Part shown: piece after piece, positions 35,201 through 42,907 of the stretch
Layout: each line of letters begins with the position of its first letter
Numbering within the stretch: the stretch's first letter is position 1
Assembly: GCA_022822005.1 (NCBI GenBank)
Contig: JAJECO010000020.1
Coordinates: 1-49,800, forward strand
Direction: 5' to 3'
Length of the DNA: 49,800 bases
Origin: Candidatus Poribacteria bacterium
GTDB lineage: Bacteria > Poribacteria > WGA-4E > PCPOR2b
Position numbers and translations under genes: made by a program
The notes under the pieces: generated by a model
The model's database searches: none
What the model was told of the DNA's origin: nothing
What the model saw: only the letters and a program-made list of their open reading frames with translations

Positions 35201-35656
35201 TTAACCCTCCTCCACGGTGACCGGTTGTTTTGTCTCTAGTCCCTGACGAATTATATCTATCAGCGCATCCCCACCCCTAAAGTCGAGTGGTGGGTTCATC
35301 AGACGATAGGGACCCGTGGGCGTTTCGTGATAGATGATTCCGTTGTTTCCAACCAACCTCAGGTCAACGGCTACTTCACCATCAGTCGGGATACGGTTCA
35401 CGCTGAGCAACGCGGACTGCCCCCCGGCATACTTCACCATAGCGGTAATCTGTGTTACATCTGGATTGTCGAGGGCGTAGATTTGCTCCGGTGGATCGGG
35501 CATCCAACCGTTAGCAATGGTAGTCAGGGCGGCAATAGCACCGACAGCATCCGGAGCTTCGACCGGTGCTCGCACAATGCAGCGCAAAAACACAGGACTG
35601 CCGATCCGCCCCTCATCGATGACCGATTGCACGGATTGTTGAAGTGACTGTATCAT
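35201..35656 (-). CDS. stand-alone Gfo/Idh C-terminal-like domain protein
   Basis: A 151-residue protein with no Rossmann motif and no EKP motif. Its sequence (EGRIGSPVFLRCIV, NPDVTQITAMVKYAGGQSALLSVNRI, VDLRLVGNNGIIYHE) follows the pattern of the C-terminal alpha/beta sheet domain of Gfo/Idh/MocA enzymes: the IGxPxxxR opening, the DVT-ALLKYxxGAxA strand pair, and the LxGxxGxI strand. GGAGGT precedes the ATG at 7-8 nt and the ORF is clean, so it is not simply debris. It ends 1 bp before a full-length Gfo/Idh gene. A substrate-binding or oligomerisation partner is one reading; a half-gene left by a deletion is the other. Confidence 0.62.
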   Translation of the reverse strand: MIQSLQQSVQSVIDEGRIGSPVFLRCIVRAPVEAPDAVGAIAALTTIANGWMPDPPEQIYALDNPDVTQITAMVKYAGGQSALLSVNRIPTDGEVAVDLRLVGNNGIIYHETPTGPYRLMNPPLDFRGGDALIDIIRQGLETKQPVTVEEG

Positions 35657-35774
35657 AAGAATACCTCCATTGATAGTAGTATCATTGGCGCTGTATCAAG
35701 CACAGCGAGAAGTCGCCGTGAAACGAATCTGAAATCCCTACTCAATCAGATAAATGAAAAATATGAGGGCTTGC

Positions 35775-35803
35775 TTGACCATATTTGAGACCTGTGCTAA
35801 AAT
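35775..35803 (+). promoter_or_regulatory. sigma70-type promoter of the rhodanese gene
   Basis: TTGACC (35775-35780), 17-nt spacer, TAAAAT (35798-35803). Initiation near 35810 leaves a 100-nt leader to the ATG at 35910. Confidence 0.72.
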
Positions 35804-35909
35804 GCGGTTACCTGACATTGAGCGCTGAAGTGGATTAATTTAGTTCCTCATATTTTCGTGTTCAGCGTGTCTCAGTGTACACGACCTCATAGATAAGGAG
35901 ATGAGACTT

Positions 35910-36296
35910 ATGCGAGGAAAAACCTTAGACCAACTACTCGCTGAAGCCAAAGCACAGATCGGACATACCTCTGCGGAAACACTGAAGACAGCCATTAATA
36001 ATAATGAGCCCGTCATCATCCTTGATGTGCGCGATAAAGAACTTTATGAAACCGAACACCTACCGGGTGCCATCTCATTACCCCGCGCGGCGATCGAACT
36101 GGAGATCGATGAAATTGTACCGGATCAGGACGCACACATTGTCGCACATTGTGGTGGCAATACCCGCGGTTCGCTATCCGCACACACTTTGCAGATCATG
36201 GGATACAAGAATGCCTCTGTATTGACAGGAGGATTTCGAGGCTGGAAAGCTGCGGGGCTGCCGACCGAAAAAGGGGATGACACAGACCAACAGTAG
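35910..36296 (+). CDS. rhodanese-like sulfurtransferase
   Basis: Single-domain rhodanese of 128 residues, cytosolic. Seen: VIILDVRDKELYETEHLPGAISLP, the hallmark of the fold, and the active-site loop HCGGNTRGS with the catalytic Cys and the C-x4-R spacing of sulfurtransferases, then TGGFRGWKAAGLP. AAGGAG abuts the ATG at 35901 but stands 9 nt before the ATG at 35910, so the second start is preferred. Likely roles are sulfide or persulfide transfer or detoxification. It has its own promoter. Confidence 0.92.
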   Translation: MRGKTLDQLLAEAKAQIGHTSAETLKTAINNNEPVIILDVRDKELYETEHLPGAISLPRAAIELEIDEIVPDQDAHIVAHCGGNTRGSLSAHTLQIMGYKNASVLTGGFRGWKAAGLPTEKGDDTDQQ

Positions 36297-36381
36297 CACG
36301 CCCCCGCTCATATCTCCCCATCAACCGTTTTTTTATCGTAGCACAGATGGAATATTGTGTCAATTCCTATCTTTAGACGGT

Positions 36382-36619
36382 TAGGGCTATTCAGTTTTAG
36401 GCTTTTTACCCGTTTTGTTTGAAAAGTCGGAGTCTGGAAGTCGGGATTCGGAGATCCCTCCTACAGAAAAACTATGGTGAATTATAGAAATAAGTAAACA
36501 TTACCCATAACTCCGCCCTTCGAGAGGTTGCCAAAGTCCCCCTGACAAGGGGGATTTAGGGGGTTGGCTGTGTAGTGGGAATGTCTAAGTAATTGTAAAA
36601 TCTACCATAAATGATCCTA
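36382..36619 (+). mobile_element. MITE-A copy 3 with perfect 9-bp target duplication, interrupted by MITE-B
   Basis: Starts TAGGGCTATTCAGTTTTA and ends TAAATGATCCTA. Flanks are TTAGACGGT at 36373-36381 and again at 36620-36628, a perfect 9-bp duplication. Removing the nested MITE-B and one TA (135 bp) leaves 103 bp that align with copy 2 at 12423. Non-coding. Together with MITE-B it fills most of the 416-bp gap 36297-36712. Confidence 0.88.
36475..36607 (+). mobile_element. MITE-B copy 1, inserted at a TA inside MITE-A
   Basis: 133 bp. Starts TGGTGAATTATAGAAATAAG; the right end read inward is TGGTAGATTTTACAATTACT, giving imperfect inverted ends of about 30 bp. TA lies on both sides (36473-36474 and 36608-36609), the duplication expected of IS630/Tc1-mariner-type transposition. 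The empty site is preserved in MITE-A copy 2 at 12531-12544 (ACTAAATGACCCTA). The centre holds an inverted segment, CCCCCTGAC-AAGGGGG. No ORF; a transposase is needed in trans. Confidence 0.9.
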
Positions 36620-36712
36620 TTAGACGGTGCCAACATATCACAACACAGGCACTAAACCTACCTATGCCTTACAGGCGGACAACGCAACCCAACATGAGAA
36701 AGGACCCACAAT

Positions 36713-38086
36713 ATGCAACAGATAGAGAAAATCTTAATCGGTTTTGGTAACGTCACTTGGGGACCGTGGCTACTCGTCTTGCTCATAGGCGGTGGTGCTT
36801 TCTTCCTTTGCTATTCGCGGTTTCTGCCTTTTCGCTTTATTGGACATGCTATTAACATATTGCGTGGCAAATACGATGACCCCAGCGACCCCGGCGATAT
36901 CTCACACTTTGCAGCATTATCGAGCGCACTGGCAGCAACCATTGGAGTTGGAAATATAGCGGGTGTTGCGGTCGCTGTAACAGTGGGCGGCCCGGGGGCT
37001 ATCTTCTGGATGTGGCTTAGTGCGGTGGTGGGGATGGCAACAAAGTTTTTTACCTGTTCCCTCGCTATCATGTATCGAGGTACAGATAGCCGAGGCGATC
37101 CGCAGGGCGGACCTATGTACGCAATTGTAGAGGGACTTGGACAAAAATGGAAACCCTTAGGGATGTTTTTCTGCATTGCTGCGCTGATAGGCGCACTGCC
37201 TGCGTTCCAGGTGAACCAACTTGTTCAGATTATCCGCGATGTTATCTTTGTCCCAAACGGCTGGGTCGGTGAGTCGCACTTTACCTTTGATCTGATAGCG
37301 GGCATCATCATCGCTGGGTCGGTCGCGCTGATTATATTTGGTGGAATCCTACGAATTGGGACAGTCGCCTCGAAGTTAGTGCCAGGGATGTTGATACTCT
37401 ATATGGCAGCCGCTGTGTGGATTCTTGCCATCAATTACGCCAGTATACCGAAATGCCTGTGGCTAATCATCACAGATGCCTTTTCCGGACAAGCAGTCGC
37501 CGGTGGCGCGATTGGTGCTGTTATCATGACGGGGATACGCCGCGCAGCTTACTCCAACGAAGCAGGTATTGGAACAGCAGCTTTGGCGCACGGTGCTGCC
37601 AAGACAACCGAGCCGGTGCGAGAAGGGCTTATCGCCATGCTCGGTCCCGCGATCGACACACTGATTGTCTGCACGATCACGGCACTTATCATCCTTACAT
37701 CGGGGGTATGGCAGAGCGACGAGGCGAGCGGAATTACGATGACCGTGATGGCTTTCGACCAAGCGATGCCCGGCATCGGACCTTATCTACTCACACTTTG
37801 TGTGCTCTGTTTCAGTACCAGCACCATGTTTGCGTATTCCTACTACGGCGCAAAATGTATGGGGTTCTTAATTGGCGCTGAACGCCAACATATCTACAAT
37901 TACTTCTATGTGGCGCTGATGGTAGTCGCTGCGGTAGTCTCTTTGGACGCGGCTATTGGCCTCATCGACGGTGCATTCGCTCTCATGGCAATTCCGACGA
38001 TGATTTCTACGCTTCTGTTAGCACCCAAAGTGATGCAGGCGACGCGAACATACTTTGATCGCTACAAGGATATCATACGATCATAG
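36713..38086 (+). CDS. alanine/glycine:sodium symporter (AGCS family)
   Basis: Inner-membrane Na+-coupled amino-acid importer, 457 residues, with about 11 hydrophobic helices. Family motifs seen: SSALAATIGVGNIAGVAVAV near 70-90, VGGPGAIFWMWLSAVVGMATKF, GRGDPQGGPMYAI-type segment (DSRGDPQGGPMY) near 120-135, and GIRRAAYSNEAGIGTAALAHGAA near 270-290. Cation and substrate contacts lie in these stretches. Length and layout are normal. It stands alone between two MITE-B copies, with a likely terminator at 38334. D- or L-alanine or glycine as substrate is inferred from the family. Confidence 0.95.
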   Translation: MQQIEKILIGFGNVTWGPWLLVLLIGGGAFFLCYSRFLPFRFIGHAINILRGKYDDPSDPGDISHFAALSSALAATIGVGNIAGVAVAVTVGGPGAIFWMWLSAVVGMATKFFTCSLAIMYRGTDSRGDPQGGPMYAIVEGLGQKWKPLGMFFCIAALIGALPAFQVNQLVQIIRDVIFVPNGWVGESHFTFDLIAGIIIAGSVALIIFGGILRIGTVASKLVPGMLILYMAAAVWILAINYASIPKCLWLIITDAFSGQAVAGGAIGAVIMTGIRRAAYSNEAGIGTAALAHGAAKTTEPVREGLIAMLGPAIDTLIVCTITALIILTSGVWQSDEASGITMTVMAFDQAMPGIGPYLLTLCVLCFSTSTMFAYSYYGAKCMGFLIGAERQHIYNYFYVALMVVAAVVSLDAAIGLIDGAFALMAIPTMISTLLLAPKVMQATRTYFDRYKDIIRS

Positions 38087-38118
38087 CGGTCCCCCGTAGA
38101 TCGGAGAAACCTCGTTTA

Positions 38119-38304
38119 TGGTGAATTATAGAAATAAGTAAACATCACCCATAACTCCGACCTTCAAGAGGTTTCCAAAGTCCCCCTGACAAGTGGTACA
38201 TCCCGCCTGTCCCGCCTGTCCCGATTCATCGGGGATTTATCGGGGGCGGGATTTAGGGGGTTGGCTGTGTAGTCGGAATGTCTAAGTAATTGTAAAATCT
38301 ACCA
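38119..38304 (+). mobile_element. MITE-B copy 2 (186 bp, with inner expansion)
   Basis: Same ends as copy 1, with TA at 38117-38118 and 38305-38306. The inner part holds about 53 extra bp (near 38190-38255), including a doubled CCCGCCTGT unit and a palindrome TCCCGAT-TCAT-CGGGGA. The two copies lie in the same orientation on both sides of the symporter gene. The 471-bp gap 38087-38557 also contains a terminator and 22-bp tandem repeats. Confidence 0.87.
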
Positions 38305-38333
38305 TAACTGACACCAATCGAGAAAGTAATCCC

Positions 38334-38388
38334 AAAAGCGAGTGATTTGTTGAGCAAGAAGTTCGGCTTGACAGTCCCTCGCTTTTTT
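38334..38388 (+). terminator. likely intrinsic terminator of the symporter transcript
   Basis: AAAAGCGAG (38334-38342) and CTCGCTTTT (38378-38386) form a perfect 9-bp stem and a T run follows. The loop is long (35 nt). It lies about 250 nt after the symporter stop, beyond MITE-B copy 2. Confidence 0.5.
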
Positions 38389-38430
38389 TACGATCGGTTA
38401 AGAATTAGCTGCACGTCGTTTTCTGTATCG

Positions 38431-38474
38431 AATGTACGAAAATAGGCGTTTTAATGTACGAAAATAGGTGTTTT
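38431..38474 (+). repeat. two 22-bp tandem repeats upstream of the outer-membrane protein gene
   Basis: The unit AATGTACGAAAATAGGCGTT plus TT occurs at 38431-38452 and again at 38453-38474 with one change (GGCG to GGTG). The two units are exactly adjacent, 84 bp before the next start codon. A helically phased pair of operator sites is one possibility (22 bp is two turns). No protein can be named. Confidence 0.6.
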
Positions 38475-38557
38475 ATAGATTGAAATTATAGTTATGGGTT
38501 GTGGTCTAGTTCGCCGCCGATCGATTATCAGAAATCAAACAGATGAGGTGCCATGGC

Positions 38558-40582
38558 ATGACAATTCGGAAAAATCTCATAAGCACGGTGTTGAGTACAC
38601 TCGCACTCTTAGTTTTCAGCTTATCGTCCGCGGAAGCAAACTCCGGTATCAAGAACCGTCAGGTCTTCGTCGGGACAAGCGCACGCGCGATAGGGATGGG
38701 CGGTGCGTTCACAGCGGGACCTGCGTCAAGTGATAGTTCTTTCTGGAACCCTTCCTCACTTGGATTATTGGAAGCGACAGAACTATCATTGATTGGACTC
38801 CCTTTCCCGGAATCCGCCGATGATCGGGAGGGCGCGTTTTCGTTGGCACTAAGCCCGAAACAGTTAGGTATAGCCCGGAGGAATGTCGGAAATTTCTCAC
38901 TCTCGTCTTGGTTTGATGGCTGGGGCACCGACGCGGAAAAGAATCGAATGTTCCTCGTAGGATACGGAACGTCCCTGGGGAAAGGCATCGCTGCTGGCAC
39001 AAACCTTCGCCACTACCGTCACAGAGGTTCCATTAATCCTCGATATGCTTGGAGTTTTGACCTCGGTCTTCGCATCGTTCGCCCGGCAAAACGTCCTGGC
39101 GAGAAAATCACGCTTGGTTTGGCTCTTGAGGACCTTGGTGGACACATCTGGGAGAACGCGCAAACCGTCGCGAGAATTCCTACTATAACGCGGCTTGGTG
39201 CATCACGCTCTTTCAATCCCCAGACAATATTATCTGGGGATTTTGTCCTACACAATGACACACGGATAGACTTTTCACAGCGTCTGCGCACCCACATAGG
39301 CGTTGAACGTTGGCTGTTCAAGAATGGATTGGGGTTACGGTTGGGATACACAGCCATACTCAATCAACTAACGCAGGGTGAGTGGTCAACGGGATTAAGT
39401 ATTCAGAGTTCCACTGGACAACTTGACTACGCATTTGTGAAAGGCACGGAGTTAGATGGGGCGTTACATTGGATCTCCGCCACCTTACGCTGGGGAGGCG
39501 GATACGATGCGATTCCTGCCTCGCTTCCTCCAGTCGTGGAAGCGACACCCGCTGTGCCAGACAAGTCCACACCGATTGTCATGCCCAAGCCAACCCCCAC
39601 GGTGTTGCACACGTCAGAAAAAGCAATTTCGCCTAACGACGACGGCGTGAAAGATCAACTTGGCTTTAATTTTGAGGTTTCTGAAGATAAATCCTGGGAA
39701 TTGGAAATTCGAAAGCAGACCGATAAAGGGGTATCAAAACGGATTTTACAGCGGTACGCGGGCACCGGCTTGCCCTCGACTAAGATAGTCTGGGAGGGTG
39801 AGGATGATGCCGGTGACCGGGTGAGCGATGGCGTATATCTCGCCCGGTGGTTTATTGTTGATGAGATTGGCAACCGTCAGTTACAGAGCGAGGTAAGAAT
39901 CACTATTGATACGAGACCTGCCTCGCTTAACATATCTACGGAGCCGCCTATCTTCGCCTCACCCGATATCACGGATCCCGGCAAGGAGGTGGTTCTCCAA
40001 ATGCCGAAAGTGCACCTTCAAGCATCAGATTTGAATCCGATCACCCACTGGGAATTGCAGTTTTTCGATGAGAATCAGAAATTGGTTCATGAAATTGATG
40101 AAGAAGGCGAGCCGTCTGACACCGTTGTCTGGAACAACTGGAAACAATCGGAAAGCACTCAAAAAGCTACTTACCGGTGTGTGGCGACAGTGTACGATGT
40201 TGCGGGTAACCGCACCACCGGTGAAGCATCATTTTCGACGATCCGAGTTGAGAGGCAAGATACAGACGAGGATAAGGAAGAAGAGGTTGTAGAAGCATCA
40301 CGAGAAGAAAAACAGCCGGAAGTGCAGATTTCCCACACACCGCCGAAATACACCCTGATGGTCGGTTCGTTTCAGAATCGGAATAACGCTGTATCGCTCA
40401 TTGATTCATTGGATGCGATGGAGTTAGGTGCGAAAACTCACCTCAAGGAAGTAATGATTCGATCGCGTCTGTGGTACCGTGTGACACTTGGAGGATTTCA
40501 GAGCAAGGAAGATGCCGCGGGCCTGATCGATCAGGTAGTCGAGTTGGGAATGGAACCGCTCCTGATTACCGACACACATTGA
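38558..40582 (+). CDS. PorV-like outer-membrane beta-barrel with FlgD-Ig-like and SPOR domains
   Basis: The ATG at 38558 (GAGGTG 7 nt upstream) gives 674 residues. A signal peptide (MTIRKNLISTVLSTLALLVF..SSAEA) is followed by VFVGTSARAIGMGGAFTA and SFWNPSSLGLLE, the hallmark of UPF0164/PorV-type barrels (about 30-290). Next come a Pro-rich linker, a FlgD-Ig-like domain with SPNDDGVKD (about 345-455), a second beta-sandwich (about 460-555) and an acidic coil. The C-terminal SPOR domain (about 598-670: YTLMVGSFQNRNNAVSLIDS, YRVTLGGFQSKEDA) normally binds denuded peptidoglycan. Barrel plus SPOR in one chain would tie outer membrane to cell wall. This is an unusual fusion. Confidence 0.83.
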   Translation: MTIRKNLISTVLSTLALLVFSLSSAEANSGIKNRQVFVGTSARAIGMGGAFTAGPASSDSSFWNPSSLGLLEATELSLIGLPFPESADDREGAFSLALSPKQLGIARRNVGNFSLSSWFDGWGTDAEKNRMFLVGYGTSLGKGIAAGTNLRHYRHRGSINPRYAWSFDLGLRIVRPAKRPGEKITLGLALEDLGGHIWENAQTVARIPTITRLGASRSFNPQTILSGDFVLHNDTRIDFSQRLRTHIGVERWLFKNGLGLRLGYTAILNQLTQGEWSTGLSIQSSTGQLDYAFVKGTELDGALHWISATLRWGGGYDAIPASLPPVVEATPAVPDKSTPIVMPKPTPTVLHTSEKAISPNDDGVKDQLGFNFEVSEDKSWELEIRKQTDKGVSKRILQRYAGTGLPSTKIVWEGEDDAGDRVSDGVYLARWFIVDEIGNRQLQSEVRITIDTRPASLNISTEPPIFASPDITDPGKEVVLQMPKVHLQASDLNPITHWELQFFDENQKLVHEIDEEGEPSDTVVWNNWKQSESTQKATYRCVATVYDVAGNRTTGEASFSTIRVERQDTDEDKEEEVVEASREEKQPEVQISHTPPKYTLMVGSFQNRNNAVSLIDSLDAMELGAKTHLKEVMIRSRLWYRVTLGGFQSKEDAAGLIDQVVELGMEPLLITDTH

Positions 40583-40652
40583 TATATGTTGCGATTCCTC
40601 GCCCCGTCGGGCAGACTGATGCCTAATACGTCACGGGTAACACGCAAAAAAG

Positions 40653-40674
40653 GGGAATGCAGATCTGCATTCCC
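40653..40674. repeat. palindromic intergenic repeat, copy 2
   Basis: A perfect 22-bp palindrome with GGGAATGC arms around AGATCT. It belongs to the family at 6478-6497 and 43900-43921, and lies between two convergent genes, where it could also serve as a bidirectional terminator stem. Confidence 0.7.
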
Positions 40675-40712
40675 TACAGATTGTCTTTGCAAGGAAAGAC
40701 AAAAGAGATGTC

Positions 40713-42464
40713 CTATAATTGATGGCTTGCAGTCGCTTTGGGATGCTTCCTTTTTCGTCGCACTCCGATTACTCTTACTACCGCATAACCCACCATCACA
40801 ATTGCCACCGGTACACCCCACTGTTTGATTAGGTCATAGATCTGTTCTTGCCGCAAATAATTCAGGTTGGCATGTGCTTCATCATAGTTGGCGTCCAATG
40901 CGAGCGCCGTTTCAAAGTATGTTTTTGCCACCCTGTATTCCCGTTTCTTAAAGTGGATAACCCCCAAATTATTGTGCGCTTCGGCATTATCGGGCGCAAT
41001 TGCTATCAGTTCTTGATAGGTCCCGATTGCAGCTTCGGTATCACCTCTGGCGCCTTGCTCCCACCCAACCCGCATCAGCGTAGCACCCAGATTCTGGTGT
41101 GCTGGCTGACACGCCGGATCGTATACCAACGCCTGTTGATAACACGCAAGCGCTTCTTCCCAATCCTTGTTGCGGGCATACTCCGAACCCCAGTTGTTTA
41201 GCGTGGTTCCTAAACCGATTTTCGCGGGGGCATAGTCAGGGCTAATTTGTAGCACCCGCTGATAGAGATTGAAGGCTTGCTGGTATTCCCCCATCGAGGC
41301 ATGGGTCGCAGCAAGATCGGACAGCAGGATATCCGAGAACGGGAATCGTTTCAGTCCACGTTCAAAGCATTTGAACGCCTCCGAGAATTGATCTGCTTTG
41401 AGGTAGTGGATGCCCCAACGATGGTATGCGGCGAGAAGATTTTGATTGAGTGTCGCCGAAGCCGGGTCAAAGGTGAGCGCCCGTTGAAGGGAATTTACGG
41501 CTTTCTCAAACTTATCCTGGAGCAGCCAAAGCGTCCCCAGCGCACCAAACACTTCGGCTGACGGTGCCGTTCTCAGTGCTTGCGTGTAATGTTTGATTGC
41601 TTGATCGTATATCCCCTTCTGCTGGAAGATTTGGGCAATTTGTACCGATGAAACCCCAAGCTGTGGTTCAAGTTCGAGGGCGTGCTGGAGGGCGTTAATC
41701 GCTAAATGATAATCGCCCAGATCCGCATAGACCATGCCGATGAGATAGTGGTTGCCAGCAACCGTCGGATCGTCCTCTATTTCAGCTTGTAGGGTTCGGA
41801 GGGCAGGCTTGTGCAAGGGCGTATCAATCGGCGTTTCACTTACCTTCACCCAAGTTGCAACATCTCGCGCGGTGGGGGATTCTGCTGTCGAGGCAAAATA
41901 CATAACATCGTTAGGATCGCCGCTATGTCCCCACAGACCGATCGCGTGTCCGATTTCATGGAGCAATGCAGTTTGAATAATCTCAGGCGAGTGAGGTTGG
42001 AGGGAGGTCCGATCCCGTAGAGACATCTCTATTTTTACATAAAATCTCTCTGCACTTCGGACAAGCATCGCTTCGCCGATGTATTCGCTGCTTTGTCGTC
42101 TGTCCTGTTGATACGCCCACTTTATCCGAATATCGGCTGCGGCAGCGTCCTGTGTCAGATCAAATTGCACTTTGCCTTCCGTTGCCTTTTCCCAGAGCGA
42201 GAGCGACTGGCTCAACGCCTCCTGATAACCCTCTATTTCCACTGGGATAGCGTCCGTGTAGACGGCAATGCGATCGCGGTCAAATCGGGTCAGACGGCCA
42301 TTGGAGGCAACCGTTATCCGGTCAAAATAATCATCTGCGTAGGTATTCCCCACCGTCACACAACAGAACAACAGGACGATCCAACTTACCATCGCTTGGG
42401 AGAAACCCTCAGCTGATAAGGATTTAGGGTCGGGGTTGCTATTTACTTTTTTTTCTCGGTTCAC
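40713..42464 (-). CDS. matrixin-like metalloprotease with TPR repeats and C-terminal membrane helix
   Basis: A 583-residue protein. A GTG start at 42464 agrees with a strong promoter 42 bp upstream; the RBS (GGGGAAG) is weak. A hydrophobic signal or anchor lies at about 25-43. The metzincin zinc motif HEIGHAIGLWGH (H169, H173, H180; catalytic E170) with the Met-turn DVMYF near 187 gives a matrixin-type peptidase domain (about 45-200). At least eight TPR units fill 205-550 (for example EAHNNLGVIHFKKREYRVAKTYFETAL). A C-terminal helix (about 557-577) and a basic tail end the protein. It is probably periplasmic and anchored at the membrane. TPRs would hold the substrate or partner; target unknown. 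Confidence 0.86.
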   Translation of the reverse strand: MNREKKVNSNPDPKSLSAEGFSQAMVSWIVLLFCCVTVGNTYADDYFDRITVASNGRLTRFDRDRIAVYTDAIPVEIEGYQEALSQSLSLWEKATEGKVQFDLTQDAAAADIRIKWAYQQDRRQSSEYIGEAMLVRSAERFYVKIEMSLRDRTSLQPHSPEIIQTALLHEIGHAIGLWGHSGDPNDVMYFASTAESPTARDVATWVKVSETPIDTPLHKPALRTLQAEIEDDPTVAGNHYLIGMVYADLGDYHLAINALQHALELEPQLGVSSVQIAQIFQQKGIYDQAIKHYTQALRTAPSAEVFGALGTLWLLQDKFEKAVNSLQRALTFDPASATLNQNLLAAYHRWGIHYLKADQFSEAFKCFERGLKRFPFSDILLSDLAATHASMGEYQQAFNLYQRVLQISPDYAPAKIGLGTTLNNWGSEYARNKDWEEALACYQQALVYDPACQPAHQNLGATLMRVGWEQGARGDTEAAIGTYQELIAIAPDNAEAHNNLGVIHFKKREYRVAKTYFETALALDANYDEAHANLNYLRQEQIYDLIKQWGVPVAIVMVGYAVVRVIGVRRKRKHPKATASHQL

Positions 42465-42505
42465 CGATCTACTTCCCCACTTCTCATGGCAATAGTGTCC
42501 CCAAA

Positions 42506-42534
42506 ATATTATCCGTCAAGTCGTTTGTTGTCAA
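42506..42534 (-). promoter_or_regulatory. sigma70-type promoter of the matrixin-TPR gene
   Basis: On the minus strand TTGACA (42529-42534), 17-nt spacer, TAATAT (42506-42511): a near-consensus promoter. Initiation near 42499 gives a leader of about 35 nt and supports the GTG start at 42464. Confidence 0.78.
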
Positions 42535-42779
42535 TTTTCTTTTAATTCAAGCAGAAATTCAGAGCCGATTTATTTTTATGACGTAAACTGCGATGAAACG
42601 TCTAATCGCAGCTGAAAAAACGTCAGATAGCCCGATGGAGGTTATCAACATTAGTTTAACTGTTGGGTGTCGCGGTATCTGTCGACAAACACAAACTGTT
42701 AGGAGACGGCACTTTCGTATCTGCTCTATGCGAATCGTACAACCCAACCTACGCTGCTGGTGCTCCGGGCCGGTTTGGT

Positions 42780-42800
42780 GAGGCAACCTCGCCCCTACGG
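42780..42800. repeat. dispersed repeat GAGG-AACCTCGCCCCTACG, copy 2
   Basis: Matches 12359-12379 at 19 of 21 positions. It lies in the 443-bp divergent gap 42465-42907, which also contains the two sigma70 promoters. Apart from these I see no feature there. Confidence 0.55.
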
Positions 42801-42838
42801 AGACAGTCTTCTGCGAGCGTGTCTGCGGGATAAAGGCA

Positions 42839-42867
42839 TTGACGGATGGGCTTGGATTTGCTACAAT
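42839..42867 (+). promoter_or_regulatory. sigma70-type promoter of the paired Gfo/Idh genes
   Basis: TTGACG (42839-42844), 17-nt spacer, TACAAT (42862-42867). Initiation near 42874, leaving a 33-nt leader with GAGGAAGG before the ATG at 42908. Confidence 0.73.
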
Positions 42868-42907
42868 TTGGACAGAAAAAAACAATCACGATTAGAAGAG
42901 GAAGGCA

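Noticed and set aside
36713-38086. Composite transposon made of the symporter and two MITE-B copies
   Set aside because: Each MITE-B copy has its own TA duplication and different flanks, so there is no sign that the whole block moved as one unit.
42847-42862. Possible sigma54 site TGGGCTTGGATTTGCT
   Set aside because: GG and GC are 10 bp apart, but positions 4-6 do not fit (GCT instead of CAY). A better sigma70 promoter overlaps the same place.
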